A stretch of 36,988 nucleotides of DNA from positions 1-36,988 of IMG/VR virus record IMGVR_UViG_3300031673_000222. One strand, written 5' to 3'. The position numbers and the translations under genes are program-made. Position 1 is the stretch's first letter, and every line of letters starts with the position of its first letter. Positions 14,754-23,354 of this stretch are shown piece after piece. The DNA is from a virus. The notes under the pieces were generated by a model. That model worked only from the letters and a program-made list of their open reading frames with translations, searched no databases and had not been told where the DNA came from.

Positions 14754-15575
14754 ATGGGAACTTATGTTACAATAGCTAGTGTAAGAAGGACTTGCGGAAT
14801 AGGTAGCACAGAAATCTCTGATGATGATGTAGAAGATACAATTACAGAAGTTGAAAAGGAAGTTTCAAGATTTTTCAACACGGTTTTTGTTCCTACTGAA
14901 AGAATAGATATCCTTAACGGGGATGGAACAAATAGATTACTTTTGGATAAGAATCCATTGTTAAGCGTCAGGGAATTGAAGATTGATGATGTGACAGAGG
15001 ATCCTGCAAACTTAGAAATTTACAAAGAATCAGGATATATATTCTTAGGAGAGGGTGCGGACACTTCTAAATTCAGCAACAAGAGAAATGCTATTGTAGT
15101 AAAATATATTCACGGCCTGGTGGAAGAAAGTTCTACAAGATCAACTACAAGTGCGGCAGAAGTTGCAGGCACAAATGTAAGTATAGCATTGGTATCAATT
15201 ACAGGATTTACAAATGGGGATTGGGTAGAAATTTATGGCATGGACGGAAACCGAGAAGTTGCTCAGATTAATGCAGTTCCAGCAGCAGGAGCAATAGTGG
15301 TTGATAAATTAGTCCTTGCGCATGAGTCAGGAAGCACAGTTGTGAAATTAGAGGTAAGCGAGAATTTCAAGAAATTAATGAACCTTGTTACAAGCATAGC
15401 ATTAGTTGCAAGAATAGTTGGAGAATCCTACAAGGATACAGTTGGATATTCTTTGGGAGAATTGCAGGTTCAAAAGGGGGAGCCTTATACTCAGTGGAGA
15501 GAAACTGCTGCTCAATTTATTAGAGAGAGGGATCTCATGATGTCAAAAATAAGCATTAGACCTTACATAATATGA
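14754..15575 (+). CDS. Head-tail adaptor (gp6/gp15-like connector)
   Basis: 273 aa. It opens with a helical connector pattern (VRRTCGIGSTEISDDDVEDTI) and a mid-region with RIDILNGDGTNRLLLDKNP, a hallmark of HK97 gp6/SPP1 gp15-type adaptors that bind under the portal. A beta-rich insertion occupies residues about 125-205. The C-terminal helix returns to the adaptor pattern (FKKLMNLVTSIALVARIVG). The insert makes it longer than typical adaptors (about 100-200 aa). It precedes the second fibre cassette, not the rest of the neck genes. Confidence 0.7.
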   Translation: MGTYVTIASVRRTCGIGSTEISDDDVEDTITEVEKEVSRFFNTVFVPTERIDILNGDGTNRLLLDKNPLLSVRELKIDDVTEDPANLEIYKESGYIFLGEGADTSKFSNKRNAIVVKYIHGLVEESSTRSTTSAAEVAGTNVSIALVSITGFTNGDWVEIYGMDGNREVAQINAVPAAGAIVVDKLVLAHESGSTVVKLEVSENFKKLMNLVTSIALVARIVGESYKDTVGYSLGELQVQKGEPYTQWRETAAQFIRERDLMMSKISIRPYII

Positions 15576-16687
15576 AATGGAAAAAAAATATAAGCATTTT
15601 GATGGCCCTGATAATTTCTGTAATGGCTTTGGGCCTAGTGACTGCTTATGATTTTGATCCTGGAAGGGACATAAATCTTAGAGAGATATATTCAATAAAG
15701 TATGGAGTAAATGCAGATTTTGTATGCTTAAACTTGTCTGGAGATTATCGTTGTGAATGGCCTACAGAACCAGGAGGATTAATTTTACATAGTTCGCTTG
15801 CAGGATTGCAGGGAGGAACTACAGACCAATATTATCATTTAAATGAATCAATTTATAATAGAATAATTTCTTTTATATTTTCATGGATCACTGGAGATTA
15901 TTTTGATCAAGATCTAAACACGACTGATGATGTAAAATTCAGAAATATTACTGCAAGCAATATTACAGCAGAGTATTATTTTGGAAATGGAAGTCAATTA
16001 ACTGGAATTTCAACTTCTTATACTGAAACAGATCCTATTTGGTCTGCTAATTATTCTGCTTATAATTCTTCTTGGACAACCACAAATGCAGAAATTTGGA
16101 ACGTAGTTGCAAATAATACTTATATCCCATATACTGGTGCAAATCAAAATGTTGATTTAGGTAGTTATAATATCACTACCTCTTGGTTCAAAGGAATATT
16201 TAATTGGATTATAGGATCCACTTCCACGAATTATCTGAGTTTCAACGGAACACAATTAGAATTTAATGAGACATACTTGAATGAAACAATAAGTGGAATA
16301 GAGGGAGACAATTATTATCCATCAAATGTAAATCTTACTTCAGGAACTTATACTGGAAGTCTGGTTAATGGATCCAATACAGGTTATGATGCTGGAAACT
16401 CAATATGCAATACAGAATTTTCAGGAAGTCACATGTGCAATGAATTTGAAATACTTCAATGGTTCGCAAAGGAGGATTCTCCTACAGTGACTGGAGATGC
16501 TTGGTGTAGCACAGGAGCACCAAAATACATTCCTGCGGACATTCCAGTGAATGACTGTCATGGATGGACTCACGGATCAGCAGGAACTTACTTAGGAAAT
16601 TATTGGCATTTTAATTCAACAACAGGAGGAGTCGGTCGAGCGATTAATTGCGGAACAAATTTAAAGTTGGCTTGCTGTAATTATTAA
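15572..16687 (+). CDS. Secreted fibre protein with Cys-rich lectin-like C-terminus
   Basis: 371 aa. The signal peptide (residues about 8-25, ending VTA before YDFD) starts within the end of the adaptor gene. The middle is sequon-rich and contains YYFGNGSQLTGIS and YIPYTGANQNVDLGSYNITT, fibre motifs shared with its neighbours. The last about 100 residues carry spaced Cys, Trp and Gly (ICNTEF, HMCNEFEI, AWCSTG, LACCNY). This is a compact disulphide domain of the kind found at the ends of surface adhesins. It resembles lectin-like modules but I cannot assign the fold. Likely binds glycans on cells. Confidence 0.65.
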   Translation: MKWKKNISILMALIISVMALGLVTAYDFDPGRDINLREIYSIKYGVNADFVCLNLSGDYRCEWPTEPGGLILHSSLAGLQGGTTDQYYHLNESIYNRIISFIFSWITGDYFDQDLNTTDDVKFRNITASNITAEYYFGNGSQLTGISTSYTETDPIWSANYSAYNSSWTTTNAEIWNVVANNTYIPYTGANQNVDLGSYNITTSWFKGIFNWIIGSTSTNYLSFNGTQLEFNETYLNETISGIEGDNYYPSNVNLTSGTYTGSLVNGSNTGYDAGNSICNTEFSGSHMCNEFEILQWFAKEDSPTVTGDAWCSTGAPKYIPADIPVNDCHGWTHGSAGTYLGNYWHFNSTTGGVGRAINCGTNLKLACCNY

Positions 16688-16688
16688 T

Positions 16689-19600
16689 ATGAGAAATAAA
16701 ATTTTATTGTTTGGGATTTTGTTTTTTTTAATCGGGATTGTGTCTGCTGCTTATTATGTAACTGACCCGAACAATTGTCCAAATAATTATCAATCGCAAA
16801 CTTGTAGTGGAAGTGATTTGGTTTGTGGATATTCTGGAGGAATTACTTATTGTTATGATACGAGTAGTTTAAATGCTCCTGGCTCAACTGCTTCAAGTAC
16901 AACAAATTATGCTTGTTCAGATACAACTTGTAATGGAGGATATATAACAGATTGTTATGCTTATGATGGATCAGAGCCTCATTGTGATAATTCAGGAAAT
17001 TTTTGGTGTGATAGAAGTTCAACTTGTTATGATGTAAATAGATTAACAACTTGTACTGCGAATGTTTTTGTACAAAGCACTTGTGGAACCTGTAAAAGTG
17101 GTTATACTTATTGTGATGGAAGTTATACCGACGGTGATGGATGTGAAATTCAATCTGGAGTTACACAATTTAATCATACTTCAGGAGTGTTAGAAGATAA
17201 TGTTCATCATAAATCAGACTGTGATCATGAATGTGATTCTGGTTATTTAGATTGTGATTCAGACATAGGAACAGGAGGAACAGGTTGTGAGGTTCAAGAT
17301 GGAGGAAGTTGTTCAGTAGGAAGTTTGTCTGGGACTTATTCAGGATGTACTTGTGTTGTAGATAAATCTTATTTTGAGACAGGAACATTTATTGAATATC
17401 TTGTTAATCTGGTGGACGGAGCAATGTTGTGGTTTAAAAATTGGGGAACTGGTGATTTGATTAATATTTCAAATGTAAATAATCAAACTTTTAGAGTAGA
17501 TAATCTTACAAATGTTATTACTGGAGGAAATGTTACAGCAGAATATTATTTTGGAGATGGGAGTCAGTTGACAGGAGTTAGCAGTGATATAGTCTCTTGG
17601 GATGCTTTGACAGATTATCCGACTACTTGTTCAGGATCTCAATACATTTCTGCGCTTGGAGATACAATAACTTGCAGTGCGATTAGCATTACAGAAAGCC
17701 AAGTTTCTGATTTACAGGATTATTATCTCGAGTCAAATCCTTTTGGATTTTACAATGTAACTTCTTTAGTTGAATTAGATCCTCTTGCTTATAATGGAAC
17801 TTTAATGTATACTTCAAATTGGAATGCAACAAATGAATCTTATTATTTGAAGATTAATCCTTTTGGATTTTATAATTCTACAGATTTTGATTACAACGAT
17901 TATAGATTATTAACTAATTTCTCTTTCTTAAATTCAACAATTTATTTCTCAGGAGATGTAGGAATAAATACTGCAACCCCTCAGAATGATCTGAATGTAA
18001 TTGGTGACGGAAATTTTACTGGAGATTTGTATATAGGAGATCAATTGACAGTATTGGGGGAGGGCACTTTCGATCAAACAGTTACAGCAGCTTATTTTAT
18101 TGGGGATGGATCACAATTGACAAATATAGTACCTGTTCCTTTTAACCAGTCATTTAACAGGTCAGTATCAAACGTTGTTTATCTGTTTAATCTGCAAGAT
18201 ATTGTTGTTTTGGGAAATAACGAAGCTGCAACTAATGCGAGACTTGAGATTTATGAAAATGCTACAGATGCGACACTTGTGATTCATGAGGATTATGGAA
18301 CTCATAGTGCAATACTTAATTTTAGGAGAGGTAGTGAAGATTGGCAAATATTACATAATCAGAATCTTTCATTTCAATTTGAAGAAGCAGAAAAGATGGT
18401 CATAACGCAGGATGGAAATGTAGGAATTGGAACTTCAAATCCTTTATCAAAATTACATATAGAGGATTTAGATGATACTAATTTAGATCATTTAGCACTT
18501 CAGTTAGAAAATCTTGATGTTAGGGCAGGTTTTGAATTAGAAACACCAAGCGCAACCAGTACAGGACAGGGAATTTTTAATATTGGCTTAAACACAAACA
18601 GAGGAATTTTAAATAAAACAGGAGTAAGTGATACAGGAGCATGGTTTAGAATTGATACAAGACCATCAACTGAAGGATTCCACTGGTTCTGGGAAGCTAA
18701 TGGAACTGATACAGAAACTGAAATGATGACAATAAATGCAACATCAGGCAACGTTGGAATAAACACAACAAGTCCTCAAAACAAATTAAATGTTGTTGGT
18801 GATGGAAACTTTACAGGGAATGTTACAGCAAGTAATTTTTTAGGAACACTAAACTGGTCAGATTTAAGTGGTTATCCAGTTGCTTGTCCTGCAAATACTT
18901 ATTTGACGCAATTAGGTGATTCTGTTACTTGCACTGCAATCTCTGATGTTTATCTTTTAAATACAGGAGATACAGGAACAGGAACTTATACATTTTCAGG
19001 TCAAATTAATTTACCATCAACTGGAACAACTTCTTTTGTTGATGGAGGAGGAGATATTGCATCATATGCATTAAATAATATAAATTTAAGTGGATGGTAT
19101 GGATTGGGAATGTATAATCCAACAGTAGGAGGAGCATATCCTGAACAAACCTCTGGATTTTATGATTTTAGAAATGGATTTTGGGATACAAAAGCATATC
19201 CAAGAGTTGATGGAACTGCAATAAATACACTTTTTGAAGCAGCAAATGCAAATATCCAAGCTCATATTTCTGATAATACTCAGGCACATTCAGATTATTT
19301 TTTAAACACAGGCGACATATCGACGGGAACTATAATTGCTTCTATAAGTTCTCATGGAACAAGTGGTTTTTCTGGTGATATAGCAGGTCCAAATGTTACT
19401 TCAAACGCAACTAATTATGATATTGTTGAAAGTCTTGGATTTACATCTAATTATGATATAGCAAGTGGAATTGCCGACAACGGATATAGAATGGGTTTAA
19501 ATATTGCTGCTTACAATAATGATGCTGGATTTCTTGGAACACTTAACGAGCAGTATGGTCAAAGAATACAATATGGTCATTATACTAGTGCTGGAACAGG

Positions 19601-20060
19601 AACAATAACAAATGCTTTTGGTATTAAGCTTGATTATCTTACTGCAGGAGCAGCAACTATAACAAATGCTTATTCTATTTATTCAAGTGGTGCAGCTAAA
19701 ATGTATCATGCAGGAAATGTAGGAATAGGAACAACAAGTCCTTCAAGTAAATTATCAATAAATTCAGGAACTTCAGAAGATGCTTTAAGAGTTCAAAGTA
19801 CAGATGCAAATGTAAGAATGGAGTTAGTAGACGATACTGCTTCAGGATATCTTTTTCAACAAGCAGGAAAAGTAGGTCTTGGATTTAAAGCATATTTAAC
19901 TCATGCAGGAAAAGGAATTATTATTGATACTGATGGATTTGTAGGAATTTTAACAGAAAGTCCCACAACAGCTTTAGAAGTTACAGGAAATATTACTTTA
20001 TCAAATGCAAATAATTGTATAATTTTTAATTCAGGAGGAAAGATATGTTCAGGAGTTTAA
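16689..20060 (+). CDS. Giant secreted fibre/adhesin with EGF-like Cys-rich N-terminus
   Basis: 1123 aa, the largest protein here. Signal peptide cleaves near VSA/AYY (residues 20-22). Residues about 28-225 hold more than 20 Cys in EGF-like spacing, including CKSGYTYCDG and CDSGYLDCDS. A fibre shaft follows with repeated units of the type GxVGIGTxxPxxKLxV (about 5 copies at residues 420-1030), the LNWSDLSGYPVACPA module and YYFGDGSQLTG. The C-terminus ends in a beta module (NNCIIFNSGGKICSG). Dozens of N-x-S/T sites suggest glycosylation in an archaeal host. Shaft repeats are typical of trimeric fibres, but export by signal peptide is not usual for tail fibres. Confidence 0.75.
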   Translation: MRNKILLFGILFFLIGIVSAAYYVTDPNNCPNNYQSQTCSGSDLVCGYSGGITYCYDTSSLNAPGSTASSTTNYACSDTTCNGGYITDCYAYDGSEPHCDNSGNFWCDRSSTCYDVNRLTTCTANVFVQSTCGTCKSGYTYCDGSYTDGDGCEIQSGVTQFNHTSGVLEDNVHHKSDCDHECDSGYLDCDSDIGTGGTGCEVQDGGSCSVGSLSGTYSGCTCVVDKSYFETGTFIEYLVNLVDGAMLWFKNWGTGDLINISNVNNQTFRVDNLTNVITGGNVTAEYYFGDGSQLTGVSSDIVSWDALTDYPTTCSGSQYISALGDTITCSAISITESQVSDLQDYYLESNPFGFYNVTSLVELDPLAYNGTLMYTSNWNATNESYYLKINPFGFYNSTDFDYNDYRLLTNFSFLNSTIYFSGDVGINTATPQNDLNVIGDGNFTGDLYIGDQLTVLGEGTFDQTVTAAYFIGDGSQLTNIVPVPFNQSFNRSVSNVVYLFNLQDIVVLGNNEAATNARLEIYENATDATLVIHEDYGTHSAILNFRRGSEDWQILHNQNLSFQFEEAEKMVITQDGNVGIGTSNPLSKLHIEDLDDTNLDHLALQLENLDVRAGFELETPSATSTGQGIFNIGLNTNRGILNKTGVSDTGAWFRIDTRPSTEGFHWFWEANGTDTETEMMTINATSGNVGINTTSPQNKLNVVGDGNFTGNVTASNFLGTLNWSDLSGYPVACPANTYLTQLGDSVTCTAISDVYLLNTGDTGTGTYTFSGQINLPSTGTTSFVDGGGDIASYALNNINLSGWYGLGMYNPTVGGAYPEQTSGFYDFRNGFWDTKAYPRVDGTAINTLFEAANANIQAHISDNTQAHSDYFLNTGDISTGTIIASISSHGTSGFSGDIAGPNVTSNATNYDIVESLGFTSNYDIASGIADNGYRMGLNIAAYNNDAGFLGTLNEQYGQRIQYGHYTSAGTGTITNAFGIKLDYLTAGAATITNAYSIYSSGAAKMYHAGNVGIGTTSPSSKLSINSGTSEDALRVQSTDANVRMELVDDTASGYLFQQAGKVGLGFKAYLTHAGKGIIIDTDGFVGILTESPTTALEVTGNITLSNANNCIIFNSGGKICSGV
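17959..19764 (+). repeat. Dispersed GIGT-x-x-P fibre-repeat units (also copy at 8455)
   Basis: Five units occur in this gene, near 17959, 18417, 18750 and 19716 plus a degenerate one near 19940, and one at 8455-8536 in the first fibre. Each encodes VGIG/INT-T/S-x-P-x-x-K/D-L-x-V, often followed by a GDGNFTG segment. Similar at the DNA level, they indicate recent duplication and shuffling of shaft modules between cassettes. Confidence 0.7.
18834..18934 (+). repeat. Fibre module shared with the 651-aa protein (copy 2)
   Basis: The partner of the block at 7760-7860, encoding NFLGTLNWSDLSGYPVACPA and following residues. Both DNA and protein match closely, with changes mostly at third codon positions. 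Confidence 0.75.
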
Positions 20061-20061
20061 A

Positions 20062-21681
20062 ATGAATAAAAAATTATTAATTTTCGGGATAATTGGATTG
20101 GTTTTAGTCGCATCTTTAATTCTTATAATGGCACTTAGTTCAGGTCCAAATTCTCCAGGAACAATGGCTGATGCTTGGATTGAAGGAGGAAATGTAGAAT
20201 GGGGTGGTGTTAATAATGCAAAAGCAAGCGATAATGCTTATGCAACTACTGCTGTTCAGGATTGGGAGAATGATACAGAAGTTATAGAAAATAGTGTAAG
20301 AATGGTAAAGGGAGGAATTGTTACTGGAACTGACAAAAGTACTGGTGCAACACTTCCAGTTCCAGAGGCTTACACAACTTACGGAGGAACAACTGATTTA
20401 TGGGGAACAACTTGGACGCCAGAACAGATAAATGATTTAAATTTTGGATTTGTTTTTAGTGTCAAAGGGGATGTGTCAGGAAAAATATCAAATTATCTAA
20501 AGGCGACTAATTTTGGATTTTCTATTCCTATAGGTTCAACTATTGATGGAATTAAAGTAGAAGTAGAAGCAACTTGGGCAGAAGTAATAGGACACAATGG
20601 AGTAGGAAAAGTAGACCATATAAGAATAACGATTTATTATACAGCAGGAGCACCAGATACAATTCCTCCAAAATGGTCTGATAATTCAATAAATTCAACT
20701 CTTGCAGGAGAATTAATTTTACATAGAGTAAAATGGACAGATGCAGGAGGATTATCTGGTTATATTTTCAGTTTTGATAATGGAACAGGAACTTTTGTAA
20801 ATGATTCTTGGGTTTTACAAACTGGAACAACAGCTTGGACAGAGGTTTCTAAAGTATCAAATACAACAGTTGGTTCTATAATAAGATGGATGGTTTATGC
20901 AAATGATAGTTCAAATAATTGGAACTCAACAAACATATTTCAATATATAACTACTACAATCACAAAATATGAATATTATGATACAGGGCAGAATTTTTAT
21001 ATATATATTTATGAAGACCGTTTTTCAGCTCAGACTTTTACGGTTGGAACAGTAGGAACTAATGAAAATTTTATAATTTCTCATATCTTTGTAATGATTT
21101 ACAGAGTGGGAGACCCTGTAACAATTTATGCAGATTTGTATGCTGTTGATGAATTTGGAAAACCTACAGGAGCTTCTTTGGCAAATGGGTCAATAGATGG
21201 AACGAGTATTACAGATAATTCAGCATCAACAACAATGTATGCAATTTATTTAACTTCTTATGAATTACAGGAAAGCACAAAATATGCAATAGTTCTTTCA
21301 GCACCATTAGGAGATTCTAATAATAAAGTAAGTTGGAAAATTGATAACACTGGAAATTATGCAGGTGGAAATTTTCTTTATTCCCTTTCTGCAGGAGCAA
21401 CTTGGACTTCTGAAGCAAATTATGATTGTATGTTTGAAATTTGGGGAAATGCTGTTTATCCTAATAGTTGCAATTGTGCCGGATTAAATGAGGATTGGGA
21501 AATTAATATGGCAGACCATTGTGTGATTTCAACTGCTTGTGATTTAGGAACAGGCACTTTAAGTTTTACAGGTTCTGGATATACAACTTGTGATGCAAGA
21601 GTAGACACTACAAATCTTGGAGACCCAGGAGCAAATAGTATTTTATATATAAATAATGATTGCCTAATAATTGTGGATTAA
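20062..21681 (+). CDS. Membrane-anchored or secreted adhesin with Ig-like modules
   Basis: 539 aa. A hydrophobic N-terminus (residues about 5-27) may be an uncleaved anchor or signal. A jelly-roll-type region with a conserved DWENDTE/WGTTWTPEQIND pattern spans residues about 30-200. An Ig/Fn3-like module begins at DTIPPKWSDNSINS (about 203), and a domain with QTFTVGTVGTNENFIISHIF (about 330-440) follows. The end is a Cys-rich segment (NSCNCAGLNEDW, HCVISTACDLGTGTLSF, TTCDARVD). Sequons are frequent. It looks like an archaeal surface-layer or cell-surface binding protein more than a tail component. Confidence 0.65.
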   Translation: MNKKLLIFGIIGLVLVASLILIMALSSGPNSPGTMADAWIEGGNVEWGGVNNAKASDNAYATTAVQDWENDTEVIENSVRMVKGGIVTGTDKSTGATLPVPEAYTTYGGTTDLWGTTWTPEQINDLNFGFVFSVKGDVSGKISNYLKATNFGFSIPIGSTIDGIKVEVEATWAEVIGHNGVGKVDHIRITIYYTAGAPDTIPPKWSDNSINSTLAGELILHRVKWTDAGGLSGYIFSFDNGTGTFVNDSWVLQTGTTAWTEVSKVSNTTVGSIIRWMVYANDSSNNWNSTNIFQYITTTITKYEYYDTGQNFYIYIYEDRFSAQTFTVGTVGTNENFIISHIFVMIYRVGDPVTIYADLYAVDEFGKPTGASLANGSIDGTSITDNSASTTMYAIYLTSYELQESTKYAIVLSAPLGDSNNKVSWKIDNTGNYAGGNFLYSLSAGATWTSEANYDCMFEIWGNAVYPNSCNCAGLNEDWEINMADHCVISTACDLGTGTLSFTGSGYTTCDARVDTTNLGDPGANSILYINNDCLIIVD

Positions 21682-21682
21682 A

Positions 21683-21997
21683 ATGGATAAAAAAGATTTA
21701 ACAATTGGAATAATAATTACTTTAGTCTTGGCTATCTCTGGAACTTATGTTTTAGTTGGAGATGACGATGCTTATTATTGTGAGTCAAGAGATATTGTAA
21801 TGATCTGCGAGAAATTAAGCGCTGCAAATGATTTAGGGATTCAAACAAGATGTTACTATGAAGATACTTATAAGATATGCAATGAGGGATGGCAGAAAAT
21901 AGAAATTGGTCTGGATTTAGCAAAAGAATATAACCTTGGAAGAAGTTATTTATGTAATCAAGTAAATTGCACGGAGATAATTAATGGCATCAATTGA
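21683..21997 (+). CDS. Small Cys-rich membrane-anchored protein (paralogue 2)
   Basis: I chose ATG 21683, one base after the upstream stop, over a TTG at 21671. 104 aa with an N-terminal membrane segment (TIGIIITLVLAISGTYVL) and an exported domain with DDDAYYC, VMICEKLS, TRCYYEDTYKIC and CNQVNC. It matches the protein at 8963 across its full length (most residues identical or similar). Both copies directly follow secreted-fibre genes, which supports a shared role such as anchoring or assembly of the fibres. No enzyme signature. Confidence 0.72.
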   Translation: MDKKDLTIGIIITLVLAISGTYVLVGDDDAYYCESRDIVMICEKLSAANDLGIQTRCYYEDTYKICNEGWQKIEIGLDLAKEYNLGRSYLCNQVNCTEIINGIN

Positions 21998-22670
21998 GAT
22001 AAGATCTGAAAGTTTTACAGGAGCAGATTGCACTGGAAGTAGTGGAGATCTAAACAGGACTCTTACTCTTGGAAACACAAACTTGACAGTGAATGAGGGG
22101 TTCTTAGTTTTTGTGAATGGCCTTTATTATACAAATGAAACAGATTATACAGTAGTGCATGCGGACACAGGAACAGTAATAACTTTTCTTGTGGCCATGT
22201 ATGACGACTCGGCAATTACAACAGTCTATTATCAAACAGATATGCAGTCAATTACTTTGCCCGCTGATTTGTCTTCTAAGATTCAGGATATAGTAAATAT
22301 AATTGATTCAAATGGAGAGTCTGCAACTTTGAAAAGAAAGACTACAGTCACAGGAACTATGGGAGAAGTGATTTCTGAAACAAATCAAGATTATATAATT
22401 AATTGGTTAAGACAAGATATAACAAATAAGGATCGTAATATCCATGAGATGGGTCTTGCAATTCCAGGAAACATTAAAGCGTTTTTTTATCCTTGGTATA
22501 CAGAAGATATCACTGGTGTGGCAGGAACTTTAATTCCATTGACAGGAGATATAATTGAAGATGATGCAGGAAAACAATGGAGAATAGAACAAATTGTAAA
22601 TAATCCTCTGGCGGATAATCAAATAATTTATATTCTGGCAATATGCAAGAGCATAAACTTGGAAGAATGA
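21984..22670 (+). CDS. Putative head closure / neck protein
   Basis: 228 aa, overlapping the preceding gene by 14 nt. The N-terminal about 95 residues are a beta-domain (LTVNEGFLVFVNGLYYTNETDY) of the type found attached to virion proteins. The C-terminal about 110 residues contain AIPGNIKAFFYPWYT and GDIIEDDAGKQWRIEQIV, typical of the small beta-barrel head-closure proteins (gp16/FII-like) that seal the portal. Position between the adaptor/fibre block and the tail completion gene fits. The N-terminal addition makes it longer than usual. Confidence 0.65.
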   Translation: MASIEIRSESFTGADCTGSSGDLNRTLTLGNTNLTVNEGFLVFVNGLYYTNETDYTVVHADTGTVITFLVAMYDDSAITTVYYQTDMQSITLPADLSSKIQDIVNIIDSNGESATLKRKTTVTGTMGEVISETNQDYIINWLRQDITNKDRNIHEMGLAIPGNIKAFFYPWYTEDITGVAGTLIPLTGDIIEDDAGKQWRIEQIVNNPLADNQIIYILAICKSINLEE

Positions 22671-23089
22671 AAATAACATTTAACATAGATAGTGAAATCA
22701 AAAAGCAAGAGGTTTTTGATAAACTGAAATTAGTTTTATTTAAATCAATGATCAAGATGCATGAACTGGCAGTAAATAATTGTCCTGTTGATAAGGGGGG
22801 ATTAGTAAATTCAATTAATGTATTTCCATTTGCTCCAGGATACTCTTTGTATAATTTGATAGCAGGAATAGAATATGCTGAAGCTGTTGAATTTGGAACA
22901 AGTCCAAGAGTTATTATTCCAGTACACAAAAAAGCATTGGCTTTCAAGATGGATGGAAAAAAAGTAGTTGTAAAAAAGGTTATGCATCCAGGGTCAGAGG
23001 CTCAACCATTTATGCGGCCCGCACTTGATCAAGTCAAGGGGATTTGGGTCAAAAAGTACTTTGACAGGGTATTTGCTCAAAAAGCATGA
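22667..23089 (+). CDS. HK97 gp10-like tail completion protein
   Basis: 140 aa from ATG 22667, whose start overlaps the upstream TGA (an upstream in-frame Met at 22643 is less likely). It matches the HK97-gp10 family by CPVDKGGLVNSI, EYAEAVEFGTSP and MHPGSEAQPFMRPALDQ. Members join the neck and tail tube. It ends just before the non-coding structured RNA and is the last gene before a new promoter. Confidence 0.85.
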   Translation: MKITFNIDSEIKKQEVFDKLKLVLFKSMIKMHELAVNNCPVDKGGLVNSINVFPFAPGYSLYNLIAGIEYAEAVEFGTSPRVIIPVHKKALAFKMDGKKVVVKKVMHPGSEAQPFMRPALDQVKGIWVKKYFDRVFAQKA

Positions 23090-23148
23090 AAGAACACACC
23101 AGAATAGGCTAAATAAAGGATTTTCAATAGATTTCGTCAAATCAGCAA

Positions 23149-23162
23149 TAATATTTAAATAC
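23149..23162 (+). promoter_or_regulatory. TATA box of the intergenic structured RNA
   Basis: AATATTTAAATAC lies about 25 nt before the first predicted stem (23174). This box in a 265-nt gap between two tail genes argues that the structured RNA has its own promoter. Confidence 0.6.
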
Positions 23163-23173
23163 TTCTTAGATTT

Positions 23174-23340
23174 CTGAATATTGTGTAACTGCTAGGGCGT
23201 TCTCGCGCAAGGGCAAACTAGGGTAGCAATATTCGGAGTAATATTCTTTGCACATAACATTTTCCCCAGTGATGTAAGAGGTCACTGGATGACCGTATTA
23301 AATAAGCTTAAGGGGATAGTTGCCAGAATCCCCTAATAAA
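23174..23340 (+). ncRNA. Structured RNA or long structured leader in the tail operon
   Basis: In the 265-nt gene-free gap 23090-23354, these stems stand out. Long-range CTGAATATTG (23174-23183) pairs with CAATATTCGG (23227-23236). Inside it, GCG-TTCT-CGC (23197-23206) forms a hairpin. CCAGTGA (23266-23272) pairs perfectly with TCACTGG (23282-23288), and AGGGGAT (23311-23317) pairs with ATCCCCT (23328-23334). G/C content is above the surroundings. The RNA could be free-standing or a 5' leader of the tail terminator gene, whose ribosome site AGAGGT follows at 23344. No known RNA family recognised. Confidence 0.65.
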
Positions 23341-23354
23341 CCAAGAGGTTTCAA

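Noticed and set aside
17959-19764. CRISPR-like array from dispersed repeats
   Set aside because: Units are irregularly spaced, coding and of differing length. They are fibre shaft repeats.
21984-22670. Secreted protein call for the head closure gene
   Set aside because: The N-terminus lacks a hydrophobic signal segment.
22510-22947. 145-aa reverse-strand frame
   Set aside because: Lies across the end of head closure and the gp10-like gene, both supported on the + strand.
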